A stretch of DNA of 64,000 nt from JAJPGZ01 sp038229295. Its GTDB lineage: Bacteria > Verrucomicrobiota > Verrucomicrobiia > Chthoniobacterales > UBA10450. Position numbers and translations under genes: made by a program. Location of the stretch: the NCBI GenBank assembly GCA_038229295.1, contig JBBROO010000007.1:1-64000 (forward strand), written 5' to 3'. How positions within the stretch are numbered: position 1 is the first letter of the stretch; each line of letters starts with the position of its first letter. The notes below the pieces were generated by a model. That model was not told the origin of the DNA and made no database searches. It saw only the letters and a program-made list of their open reading frames with translations. Positions 36,255 to 45,763 of this stretch are shown piece after piece.

Positions 36255-36784
36255 AAGCGATCGTCTCCCCAAACGCGCGCATTCGTTACCCGGATTGTTT
36301 CGAAATCGGCGCGCACTCCATCATAGATGACTACTGCTATTTTTCGGCGCGGGTGAAGATCGGTTTTTGCGCGCATGTCGCGAATGGTTGCTCGGTCGGT
36401 GGCGGGCGCGAACATCTTTTCGCTCTCGGAGATTTCAGCAGTCTTTCCGCGGGCGTAAGAATTTGGTGCACGAGCAATGATTTCCCTAACGACCTCGTGG
36501 TGGTTGTTCCGCCCGGCGTCGGCGACATTGGCGACCGCCCGATTGCCGGTGATGTCATTTTCGAAAACTACACCGGTGTCGGCGCGAACGCTGTCGTTAT
36601 GCCGGACAATATGATTCCTGAAGGAACGACCATCGGCGCGCTCAGTTTTGTGCCGCCACGTTTTCAATTCGAGCCGTGGAGCGTTTACGCGGGCACGCCG
36701 ATTCGCCGCGTTGGTTCGCGGGCGCGGGACCGCGTCCTCGCGCAGGCGAAATTGATTCGACAACGTCTCGAAGAAAAATCATGA
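36251..36784 (+). CDS. Hexapeptide-repeat acyltransferase
   Basis: The 177-residue protein shows left-handed beta-helix repeats (VSPNARIRYPDCFEIGAHSI, HVANGCSVGGGREHLFALGD, GVGANAVVMPDNMIPEGTTI) and ends YAGTPIRRVGSRARDRVLAQ. Such LbH enzymes acetylate sugars such as amino sugars on nucleotide carriers. Its ATG overlaps the preceding stop by four bases, and its stop overlaps the next ATG, so the genes are tightly coupled. It may acetylate an amino group added by the aminotransferase encoded next. Confidence 0.88.
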   Translation: MKAIVSPNARIRYPDCFEIGAHSIIDDYCYFSARVKIGFCAHVANGCSVGGGREHLFALGDFSSLSAGVRIWCTSNDFPNDLVVVVPPGVGDIGDRPIAGDVIFENYTGVGANAVVMPDNMIPEGTTIGALSFVPPRFQFEPWSVYAGTPIRRVGSRARDRVLAQAKLIRQRLEEKS

Positions 36785-37878
36785 GCGGCAAGATTGCGTG
36801 GTGGCAACCGGAGCTCGGCGAATCGGAACGCGACCGTGTCGCGCAGGTCCTGGCCAGCAACTACATCAACGATGGCGATGTGACCGATGAGTTTGCGCGC
36901 GCGATTGCGAAGCTGGTTGATGCGAAGTACGGAATCGGTGTCACCAGTGGGACGACAGCGATCTACCTTTCGCTCGTTAGTCTGGGAATCGGCGCGGGCG
37001 ATGAAGTGATTGTTCCAGACCTCACTTTCATTGCCACGGCGAATGCGGTCTCGATGTGCGGCGCGACGCCGGTGTTAGTAGATGTCGATCTTAGCACTCT
37101 TAATATGAGTGTCGCGGCGATGGAAGCGGCCGTGACTTCAAAAACAAGAGCGGTCGTGCCCGTGCATGTGAGCGGTCGCGCGGCTGACATGGAAGAAATT
37201 CTGCGCGTGTGCGATCAGCATCGGCTCGCGGTTGTGGAGGATGCGGCCGAAGCGCTCTGCTCAAAACATAACGATCGATATCTCGGCACGTTCGGCCGGA
37301 CGGGTTGCTTTTCGTTTTCGCCTAACAAGACCATCACTACCGGCCAGGGCGGTGTGATTGTGACGGACGATGAAGAAATTTTTCATCGGTTGCGCGCGTT
37401 GAAAGATCAAGGGCGTCCGATGCGAGGCACTGGTGGCGCGGACGAGCACCCGACACTCGGTTTCAATTTTAAGTTAACGAATCTCCAAGCCGCGGTGGGT
37501 TTGGGACAGTTGGAAAAACTTCCCGCGCGACTGGAACGCATTCGGCAAACGTATTGCATTTACCGGGATGAGTTAGCCGAAGTGAAAAACATCCACGTCC
37601 TGCCATTCAAGATCGACAACGGCGAGCAGCCGCAATGGATCGATGCGCTGGTCGAGCGTCGCGATGAGCTCGATCTTTTCCTGGCCAGGAATGGCGCGGG
37701 CTGCCGGCGCTTCTGGTTCCCGCTGCACACTCAGAAACCTTACGCTCGGTCAGAAGACGCATTCCCTAACGCTACGCGTCTCGGTCGCGATGCGATCTGG
37801 TTGCCGTCGGCGTTTCAAATGAGCGATGCGGATGTGCATCACGTTTGCTGGTTGATCCGCCAATTTTACGGAGCATGA
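36781..37878 (+). CDS. DegT/DnrJ/EryC1 sugar aminotransferase
   Basis: The 365-residue PLP enzyme has VTSGTTAIYLSLVSLGIGAG, DLTFIATANAVSMCGATPVL, HRLAVVEDAAEALCSKHNDR and the PLP lysine in FSFSPNKTITTGQGGVIV. It aminates a keto-sugar nucleotide. The context of sugar dehydrogenase and acyltransferase suggests an N-acylated amino-sugar uronate. It overlaps its neighbours by four bases on each side. It carries two AAGATCGACA copies (37083, 37609). Confidence 0.9.
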   Translation: MSGKIAWWQPELGESERDRVAQVLASNYINDGDVTDEFARAIAKLVDAKYGIGVTSGTTAIYLSLVSLGIGAGDEVIVPDLTFIATANAVSMCGATPVLVDVDLSTLNMSVAAMEAAVTSKTRAVVPVHVSGRAADMEEILRVCDQHRLAVVEDAAEALCSKHNDRYLGTFGRTGCFSFSPNKTITTGQGGVIVTDDEEIFHRLRALKDQGRPMRGTGGADEHPTLGFNFKLTNLQAAVGLGQLEKLPARLERIRQTYCIYRDELAEVKNIHVLPFKIDNGEQPQWIDALVERRDELDLFLARNGAGCRRFWFPLHTQKPYARSEDAFPNATRLGRDAIWLPSAFQMSDADVHHVCWLIRQFYGA

Positions 37879-38687
37879 GCAACGTCGCGCTCTCCGCACC
37901 GAGTCCCGCCACGGCAGAGATGAACCCCGGCCGCACGTTGTCGATCTTGCTGCCGGTTCGCAACGAGGGAATCAACCTCCGCATCATGCTCAAGATTTTG
38001 CGCGCCGTCGTGGAAGAACCGCACGAAGTGCTCGTCGTTTACGATTCGCCTAACGACGACAGCATTCCGGTCGTCGAAGAGATTCGCACAAATTATCCGG
38101 AGCTGCGAGGCGTGGAAAATAAGCTCGGCCGCGGAGTCGTTAACGCGATTCGCGCCGGCGTCGCCGCATCCGCCGGTGACATGATTCTGATTTTTGCGGC
38201 CGATGAAGTCGGGCCCGTGCTCGCGATCGAAGACATGATGAGTCTCTTACGCGACGGCTGCGACTTCGTCAGTTGCACCCGTTACGCGCACGGCGGGCGG
38301 CGACTTGGCGGCTCGTTAGTCGGCGGCATACTCTCCTTCATCGCCAATCGCCTTTTTCATTTTCTGGCCGGATGTCCGCTGACCGACGCCACCACCGGCA
38401 TCAAAATGTTTCGCAAAGATATTTTTCCGTTGCTAAATCTCGAAAGTCGTCCGGTCGGTTGGGCGGTGGCGTTTGAGATGTCGATCAAAGCGCAACATGC
38501 CGGTATGCGACTTGGCGAAGTGCCGATCATTTCGATCGATCGCCTCTACGGTGGCGCATCGTCGTTTCGGCTCGGGCCGTGGGTCTATGAATATTCGCGC
38601 TGGTTCTTCTGGGGATGGCGCGCGTCCCTTCGAAACCGAAACAAAAACACGACGGTCCAAGTGCGAATCCCCCGCGCCTCGCGCTAA
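37875..38687 (+). CDS. GT2-family glycosyltransferase (dolichol-phosphate-mannose-like)
   Basis: The 270-residue protein has LSILLPVRNEGINLRIMLK and VLVVYDSPNDDSIPVVEEIR. It also has the GT-A acidic motif in MILIFAADEVGPVLAIEDMM and then GGILSFIANRLFHFLAGCPL with TDATTGIKMFRKDIFP. It lacks a long transmembrane C-terminus. Such enzymes make polyprenyl-phosphate sugars or start glycan chains. The start ATG 37875 overlaps the aminotransferase stop by four bases. An 18-bp gap with an AAGATCGACA variant (38692) separates it from the next gene. Confidence 0.85.
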   Translation: MSNVALSAPSPATAEMNPGRTLSILLPVRNEGINLRIMLKILRAVVEEPHEVLVVYDSPNDDSIPVVEEIRTNYPELRGVENKLGRGVVNAIRAGVAASAGDMILIFAADEVGPVLAIEDMMSLLRDGCDFVSCTRYAHGGRRLGGSLVGGILSFIANRLFHFLAGCPLTDATTGIKMFRKDIFPLLNLESRPVGWAVAFEMSIKAQHAGMRLGEVPIISIDRLYGGASSFRLGPWVYEYSRWFFWGWRASLRNRNKNTTVQVRIPRASR

Positions 38688-38705
38688 TACATGTCGATCT
38701 AATCG

Positions 38706-39683
38706 ATGAGCGCGAAACATTATCTCGTTACCGGCGCTGGCGGTTTTATCGGCAGCGCGCTCGTTCGCGCGCTCCTCAGAAATGGCGATCGCGTCTGCGC
38801 GCTCGACGACGAATCGCGCGGATCACACGAGCGTCTTCGCGACGTTGCCGCGGACATCGAGTGGATGCGCGGCGACGTGCGCGATGCCGCCACGGTTTTG
38901 CGTGCGGTTCAAGGGGTCGATCGCGTTTGTCATCTCGCGGCGGTCAACGGCACCGAATTTTTTTACACGCAACCGGAGCTCGTCCTCGAAGTCGCAGTCA
39001 AAGGAATGCTCAACGTCCTCGATGCCTGCGTCGCCCACGATGTCGGCGAACTCTTCGTCGCATCCAGTTCCGAAGTTTATCAAACGCCGCCGGTAATTCC
39101 GACGGACGAAACGGTCGCGCTTTCGATTCCTGATCCATTGAATCCGCGTTACTCTTACGGCGGCGGCAAGATCATCAGCGAATTGCTCGCGCTTAATTAC
39201 GGCCGCAAAAAATTTCAGCGCGTCGTGATTTTTCGTCCGCATAATGTCTACGGCCCCGACATGGGCTGGGAACATGTCATCCCGCAATTCGTTCTGCGCA
39301 TGCACGAGCTTTCGCAGCAATCCGACGGCGTGATCGTTTTTCCGATCGAAGGAAGCGGCGCCGAAACGCGCGCATTTGTTTTTATCGACGACCTCATCGC
39401 CGGGCTAATGAAGGTGATCGAACGGGGCGACCACTTGGGGATTTACAACATCGGCACCGAAGATGAGATGTCGATCTTGCAACTGGCCCAGGAAATCGCG
39501 CGACATTTCGCGCGCAACGTTGAGATCAAGGCGGGCGAATTAAAACCCGGCAGCACATTGCGCCGATGTCCGAGCATTAAGCGCATCCGCGCTCTCGGTT
39601 ACGCTCCCACCGTTTCAATTCAGCAAGGACTGGCCGCGACCATTCCGTGGTATGTAAACAACGCGCACACGCGTCCTTCATGA
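38706..39683 (+). CDS. NAD-dependent epimerase/dehydratase (extended SDR)
   Basis: The 325-residue protein has the Rossmann motif VTGAGGFIGSALVRALL, the active-site Ser in FVASSSEVYQTPP and the Tyr/Lys pair in NPRYSYGGGKIISELLALNY. It also shows RPHNVYGPDMGWEHVIPQFV. It belongs to the UDP-glucose 4-epimerase/sugar dehydratase group acting on nucleotide sugars; the specific reaction is not clear. It overlaps the methyltransferase gene by four bases. Confidence 0.88.
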   Translation: MSAKHYLVTGAGGFIGSALVRALLRNGDRVCALDDESRGSHERLRDVAADIEWMRGDVRDAATVLRAVQGVDRVCHLAAVNGTEFFYTQPELVLEVAVKGMLNVLDACVAHDVGELFVASSSEVYQTPPVIPTDETVALSIPDPLNPRYSYGGGKIISELLALNYGRKKFQRVVIFRPHNVYGPDMGWEHVIPQFVLRMHELSQQSDGVIVFPIEGSGAETRAFVFIDDLIAGLMKVIERGDHLGIYNIGTEDEMSILQLAQEIARHFARNVEIKAGELKPGSTLRRCPSIKRIRALGYAPTVSIQQGLAATIPWYVNNAHTRPS

Positions 39684-40942
39684 ACACGCCAAAGAAACTC
39701 GCCGCCGGCAGCGGCGGACGCATCGTGGTCGATCGTTGCCAGGTTTGCGACTCTTCCGAATTGGAGCCGATTCTCTTTCTCGGTTATTTGCCGCCCGTCA
39801 ACACGATGCCCGCAATCGGTTCGTCGTTAGGCGAGCAACCCGCTTATCCCGCTCAACTTCTCGTCTGCAAAAACTGCGCGCTCGCGCAACTTGGTCTCAT
39901 TGTTGATCCAGCAATTCTTTTTCCGCCGACCTATCCCTACACCAGCGGAACCACCAAAATTCTGCGCGAAAATTTCGCGGAGCTTTCGCGTGAAGTGGAA
40001 TCGCTCTATCCGCTCCAGCCTAACGATCTCATCATCGACCTTGGCGCAAACGATGGAACGCTCCTGAGCAATTTTCAGAAAAACGGCGTGCGCGTTTTTG
40101 GTATCGAGCCGACGAACGCGGCGAAGTTGGCCATCGCGCGCGGCGTTCCTTCATTGATTTCGTTTTTCACCAAAGAAGTGGCGGCCCGCGTGCGCGCCGA
40201 GCAAGGCCCGGCGAAAATCGTGACGGCAACGAACGTCTTCGCGCACATCGAAGACATTCACAATATCATGACTGGCATTCTGACGTTGCTCGACGAAGAC
40301 GGGATCTTCATTAGCGAATCGCATTATCTGCATTCGCTCCTCGAGACGCTGCAATACGACACCATTTATCACGAGCATCTGCGTTACTACTCGTTAACCA
40401 GCCTGAAATATCTTTTACAAATGCACGGCCTGGAAATCATTCATGCGCGCCGCATCCCGACCCATGGCGGATCGATCCGCGTTTACGCTACGCGCAAAGA
40501 TCGACATCGTGTGCAGCCGAGTGTCGAAAAGATTTTGCAGGAAGAAAAGCGCGACCTCAACGCCGATGCGTTCGCAAAATTCAAACGCGCCGTCGTGAAT
40601 TCCAAACTCGATCTGCTCGCGTTGCTCAAAGGCATCAAAGCCGATCGCAAGCGTATCTACGGAATCGGCGCGCCCTCTCGCGCCAGCACACTCATTAACT
40701 ACGTCGGCTTGGATAACGGCATTCTCGATTGCGTGCTCGAAATCAAAGGCTCCTACAAGATCGACAAATACATTCCGGGAACAATCATTCCTGTCGTGGA
40801 AGAAGAGCGGCTCTTCTCTGACCAACCTGAGTACGCGTTGCTCTTATCGTGGCACATCGCCGACGAATTAATCCCGAAGCTCACCGCGCGTGGGTTCAAA
40901 GGCCGTTACATCATTCCGCTGCCGACGCCGCGCGTGCAGTGA
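39680..40942 (+). CDS. Class I SAM methyltransferase with zinc-binding start (sugar C-methyltransferase type)
   Basis: The 420-residue protein begins with a zinc-finger-like region (CQVCDSSELEPILFLGYLPP and LLVCKNCALAQLGLIVDP). It then has a methyltransferase core (NDLIIDLGANDGTLLSNFQK, TATNVFAHIEDIHNIM) and the C-terminal region (YGIGAPSRASTLINYVGL, IIPVVEEERL). This is the three-part layout of NDP-sugar C-methyltransferases such as TylC3. It should add a branch methyl to a deoxy-sugar, or act on a related substrate. Two AAGATCGACA copies (40497, 40757) are present. Confidence 0.85.
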   Translation: MNTPKKLAAGSGGRIVVDRCQVCDSSELEPILFLGYLPPVNTMPAIGSSLGEQPAYPAQLLVCKNCALAQLGLIVDPAILFPPTYPYTSGTTKILRENFAELSREVESLYPLQPNDLIIDLGANDGTLLSNFQKNGVRVFGIEPTNAAKLAIARGVPSLISFFTKEVAARVRAEQGPAKIVTATNVFAHIEDIHNIMTGILTLLDEDGIFISESHYLHSLLETLQYDTIYHEHLRYYSLTSLKYLLQMHGLEIIHARRIPTHGGSIRVYATRKDRHRVQPSVEKILQEEKRDLNADAFAKFKRAVVNSKLDLLALLKGIKADRKRIYGIGAPSRASTLINYVGLDNGILDCVLEIKGSYKIDKYIPGTIIPVVEEERLFSDQPEYALLLSWHIADELIPKLTARGFKGRYIIPLPTPRVQ

Positions 40943-40959
40943 TTCGCCGCAAGATCGAC

Positions 40960-42312
40960 ATGACGAAAGTCGTAATGATCAGCGGAATCGCCTTGCTGAT
41001 CTGGTCGGCATTGTTCGCATCGACTTTTCGATATCCATTTCATTGGGACGATCTTCACTCGATCCGCCCCTACTCCGCCGCCGAACTTGTTTCCACATTT
41101 CACGGCGTGGTCGATCCCGACCAGGTTGAAACGCCGGGACTGCGCCCGTTTAGTCCGCTCGTCTTCAACATCCAAGGCACGCTTTTCGGCGAGAACATCG
41201 TTCTGCATCGCATCTTCATGATCCTCCTGATGTGGGGCCTTCTCATCGCAGTCGGGACGCTGTTGCTCGAACTCGGGATCAACCTCGTTCAAATCGGCGC
41301 CGTCTTCGCCCTCTTCATTTCGTCGCGCGTTTTCGCTTCGTTAGTCCTCTGGCTCAGTTTGAGCCACATACTTTTTGCGTACGTCTTCATCGTCCTGACC
41401 GCATATTTTTTCGTGCTCTGGATGAAACGAGAGCGCGTCGTTTTTTTTCTGTTGATGTTGGTCTGCGCGACGGTGGCTGCGTTTACGCGCGAAGAATCGT
41501 ACACCTTGCCGGCCACGCTGCCGCTCATCTGGCTCATCTTTTCAGGCACGCTGAAACAATGGCGCAGAGCGCTGACCGCATCGGTCGTCATCGCCGTCAT
41601 CGTCTCGTTTCATTATTGGCTCTGGCACGCGCTCATTCCCGATGCGCTCTCGCCGAAACTAAATTCGACCGCGCTGCGAATGCTTTTCATCGCGATTGAA
41701 TCTTCATGGTTACCCGGCGGACACAAAATGATTGGCGGTGACAAAGCGTTTGGATTTCTTTGGATCGGATTCGTCCTGCTCCTTCTCGTTTTATTTTTCA
41801 CAGTGAGCCGACGTCACGTCCGTTGGCAATTCGCCGGCATGTTTATTCTGGTCGGATTGTTATGCCTTCCCGCGCTCGGCGTCGCGCGTGCATTCGGGAT
41901 CGCGCTACCGACTCTCGCGGCCATGACCGCACTTTCGATTGCAGCGGCCGAAACGAATCGCCAGTTGCAATCGCGGCCGGCGTTCGTGGTGCTGGTTTAT
42001 CTAGCTTTCGCTATCGGAATCGGTGGTGGAATTCGACGCTCTCTCTACGTCGCCGAGGCGTTGCGACCCGACTGCGCCGTGCGTGTGACGCGCGACGCGG
42101 AATTTCTTTTTGATTTGTTAGGCAAACCCACCACCATTCCGGCAGTGCGACGGCAGGCTGGCCTGGACCGATTGGCGAGTTTCGGAATTGGTTCCGCCGA
42201 GGATGCGGAGAAGTTGCGCGAGGATTTGAAAAAATATCCCGGCCGCTTCGAACTCCCCGCGCAAGATCGACATCTTCTTTTCCGGCCGAAGTACGATTAT
42301 CTCTCTTTCTGA
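40960..42312 (+). CDS. Polytopic membrane protein, GT39-like or glycan-related
   Basis: The 450-residue protein has about 10 hydrophobic segments. After the first comes FRYPFHWDDLHSIRPYSA, a DD-type first-loop motif seen in lipid-linked sugar glycosyltransferases, and the soluble C-terminal part ends FRPKYDYLSF. It is placed between a methyltransferase and a glycosyltransferase, so a glycan polymerase or lipid-linked sugar transferase role is likely but not shown. The start ATG 40960 is written by the last base of the AAGATCGACA repeat at 40951. A longer upstream frame overlaps the previous gene and was not used. Confidence 0.65.
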   Translation: MTKVVMISGIALLIWSALFASTFRYPFHWDDLHSIRPYSAAELVSTFHGVVDPDQVETPGLRPFSPLVFNIQGTLFGENIVLHRIFMILLMWGLLIAVGTLLLELGINLVQIGAVFALFISSRVFASLVLWLSLSHILFAYVFIVLTAYFFVLWMKRERVVFFLLMLVCATVAAFTREESYTLPATLPLIWLIFSGTLKQWRRALTASVVIAVIVSFHYWLWHALIPDALSPKLNSTALRMLFIAIESSWLPGGHKMIGGDKAFGFLWIGFVLLLLVLFFTVSRRHVRWQFAGMFILVGLLCLPALGVARAFGIALPTLAAMTALSIAAAETNRQLQSRPAFVVLVYLAFAIGIGGGIRRSLYVAEALRPDCAVRVTRDAEFLFDLLGKPTTIPAVRRQAGLDRLASFGIGSAEDAEKLREDLKKYPGRFELPAQDRHLLFRPKYDYLSF

Positions 42313-42318
42313 TGCCGC

Positions 42319-43416
42319 ATGCAGACGATCTTCGTAGCGGCCACACACACAGCAGAAACCAAAGCGCGCACCGGAGTCCAGTCGGTCGTGCGCGGTTTGC
42401 TCCATGGTCTGGCCGGTGGCGATGTCGATCTTCGCGCTGTCCGCTGGGTGCCGTGGCGTAACCGGTTTTCCGCACTCAAAGCCGCCGACTACGCGCGTCT
42501 CGAGCTTTATGTGCCTAACGAGCCGTTGCCGCGCGATCCCGCCGGATCATGGCTAATCCTTCCCGAAGTTATTTATCGGTCGAGGAATCTTCGCGTCATC
42601 CGTCACGCGCATAAACAACGAATGCGCGTGGCCGCCATCATTCACGATGCCATTCCGGTTTCGCATCCCGAGTTGGTTCGGCGCCAGGCCACAAAGTTTC
42701 ATGCCGAATACATGACCGCGTTATGCGATGTCGATCTTGTCGTCGCTACTTCGGATGTGGTCGCGGACCAATTTCGTTTCTTCGTTCAGGAACGTCATCT
42801 CCAATCGCCTTCTGTTATCGTCCGTCGTCTCGCCGAGGAGTTTCTCGGGACTGCGCGTTCGCCGACAAAATCGGAAACCCACGTTCCCGCAAAAATCCTT
42901 TGCGTCTCCACATTGGAGCCGCGCAAAAATCACGAGACGTTGCTGCAAGCATTCGATCTCGCCTGCGCGCAAACTCCGCTTTCGCTAAATCTCGTCGGTG
43001 CTCGCTACAAAAAGGCGAGCGGCGTTGTCGCGATTGTGAACGCGGCCATGGCGCAAAATCCTGACGTTAAATGGCACGGCCGCCTCACGGATGCGGAGTT
43101 GTTGGAGTTATATCGCGAATGCGATTTCACGATTTACCCGTCCTTCCTCGAAGGGTTCGGTCTTCCGATCGCCGAAAGTTTGTGGCATCGCCGTCCGTGT
43201 ATTTGCGCTGACTTCGGAGCGATGGCCGAGACCGCAAAAGGCGGTGGCTGTGTTCTTATCGATGTGCGAGATCCGGTGAAAATTTGCGATGCCATCATCG
43301 CGCTCGCGACAAATGGCGAGCTGCGCCGAACCCTCATCGACGAAATTGAAAATCGGCCATTGAAAACGTGGCGCGATTACGCCGAGGAAATTTGCGAAGC
43401 GCTGGCGCACGTCTAA
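42319..43416 (+). CDS. GT4-family glycosyltransferase
   Basis: The 365-residue protein has TGVQSVVRGLLHGLAGGDVD near the start, IIHDAIPVSHPELVRRQATK, ILCVSTLEPRKNHETLLQAF and the EX7E motif YPSFLEGFGLPIAESLWHRR. It is a paralogue of the enzyme at 33180. It should transfer a sugar in the glycan assembly line. Two AAGATCGACA copies (42423, 42729) lie in it. The next gene begins 51 bases downstream. Confidence 0.88.
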   Translation: MQTIFVAATHTAETKARTGVQSVVRGLLHGLAGGDVDLRAVRWVPWRNRFSALKAADYARLELYVPNEPLPRDPAGSWLILPEVIYRSRNLRVIRHAHKQRMRVAAIIHDAIPVSHPELVRRQATKFHAEYMTALCDVDLVVATSDVVADQFRFFVQERHLQSPSVIVRRLAEEFLGTARSPTKSETHVPAKILCVSTLEPRKNHETLLQAFDLACAQTPLSLNLVGARYKKASGVVAIVNAAMAQNPDVKWHGRLTDAELLELYRECDFTIYPSFLEGFGLPIAESLWHRRPCICADFGAMAETAKGGGCVLIDVRDPVKICDAIIALATNGELRRTLIDEIENRPLKTWRDYAEEICEALAHV

Positions 43417-43467
43417 GGGCCGGCCGCAATCCTTGCGCTCCTGTCACGCTATCTTAGAATTGGCCTC

Positions 43468-44358
43468 TTGAATGCCGAGTCTTCCATCGCAGTCGCGGAC
43501 GGTGAACCGCCGGCGAGCGGGACATTGTTGCAAGATCGACATCCTACACTGCGCATTCGTGCGACCAAAGGCTGGGCCGCGATCAACCTTCGTGAACTCT
43601 GGAACTATCGCGATCTTCTTTGGATCCTGGTCGAGCGCGATATCAAGCTTCTCTACAAGCAAACTGCGCTCGGGATTATCTGGGTCGTTTTGCAGCCGCT
43701 CATCGCCGCCGTCATTTTCGCGATCATCTTCGGACGCGTGGCGAAACTTCCGAGCGACGGCGTGCCCTATCTGTTTTTCGTTTTTTGCGGCCTAACGGTT
43801 TGGACCTATTTCTCGCAGGCACTCCAACGCGCCGGCAACAGTCTGGTGCGAAATTCCCAACTCGTTTCTAAAGTTTATTTCCCGCGCTTGCTTATTCCGT
43901 TGAGTCACACGCTCGGCGCGCTGGTTGATTTCGCGGTCATGCTCGTCGTCCTCGCCGTTTTCATGTCGATCTATCATGTCCCACCGACCCTGCGGCTCTT
44001 CGCCATTCCCGGCTTTCTTCTTCTGATGACGTTCACGGCGACCGGTGTCGCGCTTTGGTTTTCGGCGCTCAGCGTGAAGTATCGCGATTGCCAAAACGCG
44101 CTGCCTTATTTTCTTCAGGTCTGGATGTACGCCAGCCCAGTCGTTTACGCGACGAGCATGATCCCGGCGCGGTGGCAGACTTGGTTCGCTTTGAATCCGG
44201 CGATGGGTTTCATCGAAGGTTTTCGATGGGCCGTTATCGGCCGAAGCGCTCTGAACGCGAGCGTTCTGGGCACGACCATTGTGATGTCGTTAGGCATTTT
44301 GTTCAGCGGCGTTTTCTTCTTTCGCCGGGCCGAACGCGGTTTCGCGGACATCATCTAG
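43468..44358 (+). CDS. Polysaccharide ABC exporter permease (Wzm-like)
   Basis: The 296-residue ABC-2 permease has LWNYRDLLWILVERDIKLLY and KQTALGIIWVVLQPLIAAVI, the signature of Wzm/KpsM-like exporters, then six hydrophobic segments. The TTG start at 43468 is the only one that includes the whole N-terminal region. It exports the glycan across the inner membrane with the ATPase encoded 21 bases downstream. The N-terminal region contains the AAGATCGACA copy at 43532. No Wzx or Wzy gene is seen, so export is ABC-dependent. Confidence 0.92.
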   Translation: MNAESSIAVADGEPPASGTLLQDRHPTLRIRATKGWAAINLRELWNYRDLLWILVERDIKLLYKQTALGIIWVVLQPLIAAVIFAIIFGRVAKLPSDGVPYLFFVFCGLTVWTYFSQALQRAGNSLVRNSQLVSKVYFPRLLIPLSHTLGALVDFAVMLVVLAVFMSIYHVPPTLRLFAIPGFLLLMTFTATGVALWFSALSVKYRDCQNALPYFLQVWMYASPVVYATSMIPARWQTWFALNPAMGFIEGFRWAVIGRSALNASVLGTTIVMSLGILFSGVFFFRRAERGFADII

Positions 44359-44379
44359 TCGTCGCGTTGCTTTTGCCCA

Positions 44380-45669
44380 ATGTCCGATCTCGCCATCTCT
44401 GTTGAAAACCTGAGCAAGTGTTTCCGGATCGCACACGAGCGCGGCGGGCTTCCCGGATACCGCACGTTACGCGACGATCTGGTCGGTTTACCGCGGCGAT
44501 TGCTGGCGCGATTCGGACAAAACGGCCGCGCCACCTCCGAAATTTTCTGGGCGCTGAGAGACATTTCGCTCGAGGTTAAACAAGGCGAAGTCGTGGGCGT
44601 CATTGGGCGCAATGGCGCAGGCAAGAGCACCCTCTTGAAAATCCTCACGCGTATCACCGAGCCGACATCCGGTTTTGCCGACATTTACGGCCGCGTCGGC
44701 GCGCTTCTCGAAGTGGGAACGGGATTTCATCCCGAATTGACAGGACGCGAAAATATTTTTCTGAATGGCGCCATTCTCGGAATGACCCGCGCCGAGATTC
44801 GGAAAAAATTCGACGAGATCGTTGCCTTCGCTGAGATCGAGCAATTTCTCGACACGCCAGTGAAGCGATATTCGAGCGGGATGTATGTGCGGCTCGCCTT
44901 TGCCGTGGCCGCGCATCTTGATCCGGAAATTCTGCTCGTCGATGAAGTGCTCGCGGTAGGTGATGCCGAGTTTCAAAAGAAATGTCTCGGGAAAATGAGT
45001 GACGTCGCGGCCAAGGAAGGGCGCACCATCATATTCGTTAGTCATAACATCGACGCCATCTGCCACCTTTGCTCGCGTTGCATTTTGCTGAGAAAAGGTG
45101 AGATCGCGATGACCGGTCCGGCCGCGGAAGTGGTCGCCGCTTATCTCGGCTCGCGGCAACAGGAAGATGCGATTGTCGATCTTCCACCGATCAATAGCGA
45201 CGCGAGTTTCACGTCCGCGGGTTTGTTCGGCCCTGATGATGAAGCCACCACTTCGTTCAACGCTAATACGCCGGTGCTGATGAAAGCTTCATTCACGGTC
45301 CGTCAGCCGACCGCCGGTCTGCAACTTTCCTTTTCCGTTTTCAATTTCAAAGGCGACCACATTTTTTATTCCACCATCTCGATGGCGAAACCGGCCATCT
45401 CGATTGAATCGCCAGGCACGCACGAAATTAGCGCGCTGATTCCTTCGCGCTTGCTATTGCCCGGCCGCTATTTCGTTAGTCTCTGGTTGCACACGCCGAA
45501 TGCGCAGATGTACGACGCGCGCGAGCAAGCGCTTTCGTTTCAGATTGTCGGCGCGGTCGATGGCTATCACGGATTTCCCAGCGACGAGCTCGGCCAAATT
45601 TATGCGGATGTGAAATGGCACAAAAGCGAAACTGCTTCTCCGATTCATGTGACCGCGCAAAGTAGTTAG
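44380..45669 (+). CDS. Polysaccharide ABC exporter ATPase with carbohydrate-binding tail (Wzt-like)
   Basis: The 429-residue protein has Walker A (VIGRNGAGKSTLLKILTRIT), signature (RYSSGMYVRLAFAVAAHLDP) and Walker B (EILLVDEVLAVGDAEFQKKC). A C-terminal beta-rich domain (about residues 275-420: HIFYSTISMAKPAISIESPG, LPGRYFVSLWLHT) follows. This second domain in Wzt proteins recognises the capped non-reducing end of the glycan. The stop TAG lies in a GTTAGGCC variant of the CCTAACGA repeat. Downstream methyltransferase genes could supply the cap. Confidence 0.92.
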   Translation: MSDLAISVENLSKCFRIAHERGGLPGYRTLRDDLVGLPRRLLARFGQNGRATSEIFWALRDISLEVKQGEVVGVIGRNGAGKSTLLKILTRITEPTSGFADIYGRVGALLEVGTGFHPELTGRENIFLNGAILGMTRAEIRKKFDEIVAFAEIEQFLDTPVKRYSSGMYVRLAFAVAAHLDPEILLVDEVLAVGDAEFQKKCLGKMSDVAAKEGRTIIFVSHNIDAICHLCSRCILLRKGEIAMTGPAAEVVAAYLGSRQQEDAIVDLPPINSDASFTSAGLFGPDDEATTSFNANTPVLMKASFTVRQPTAGLQLSFSVFNFKGDHIFYSTISMAKPAISIESPGTHEISALIPSRLLLPGRYFVSLWLHTPNAQMYDAREQALSFQIVGAVDGYHGFPSDELGQIYADVKWHKSETASPIHVTAQSS

Positions 45670-45763
45670 GCCGTCGGCGGCCGCGCAAAGAGCCGATCTC
45701 GATGCGCTGAAAATCCTCGCGGCGCAACCGCTCATCCAAAATCTTCGCGCTGGCGAAGCGCCT

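Noticed and set aside
40849..40959. Long upstream extension of the membrane protein at 40960
   Set aside because: The extension overlaps the methyltransferase gene by almost 100 bases and reads as Arg/His-rich shadow sequence. ATG 40960 opens a clean first helix.
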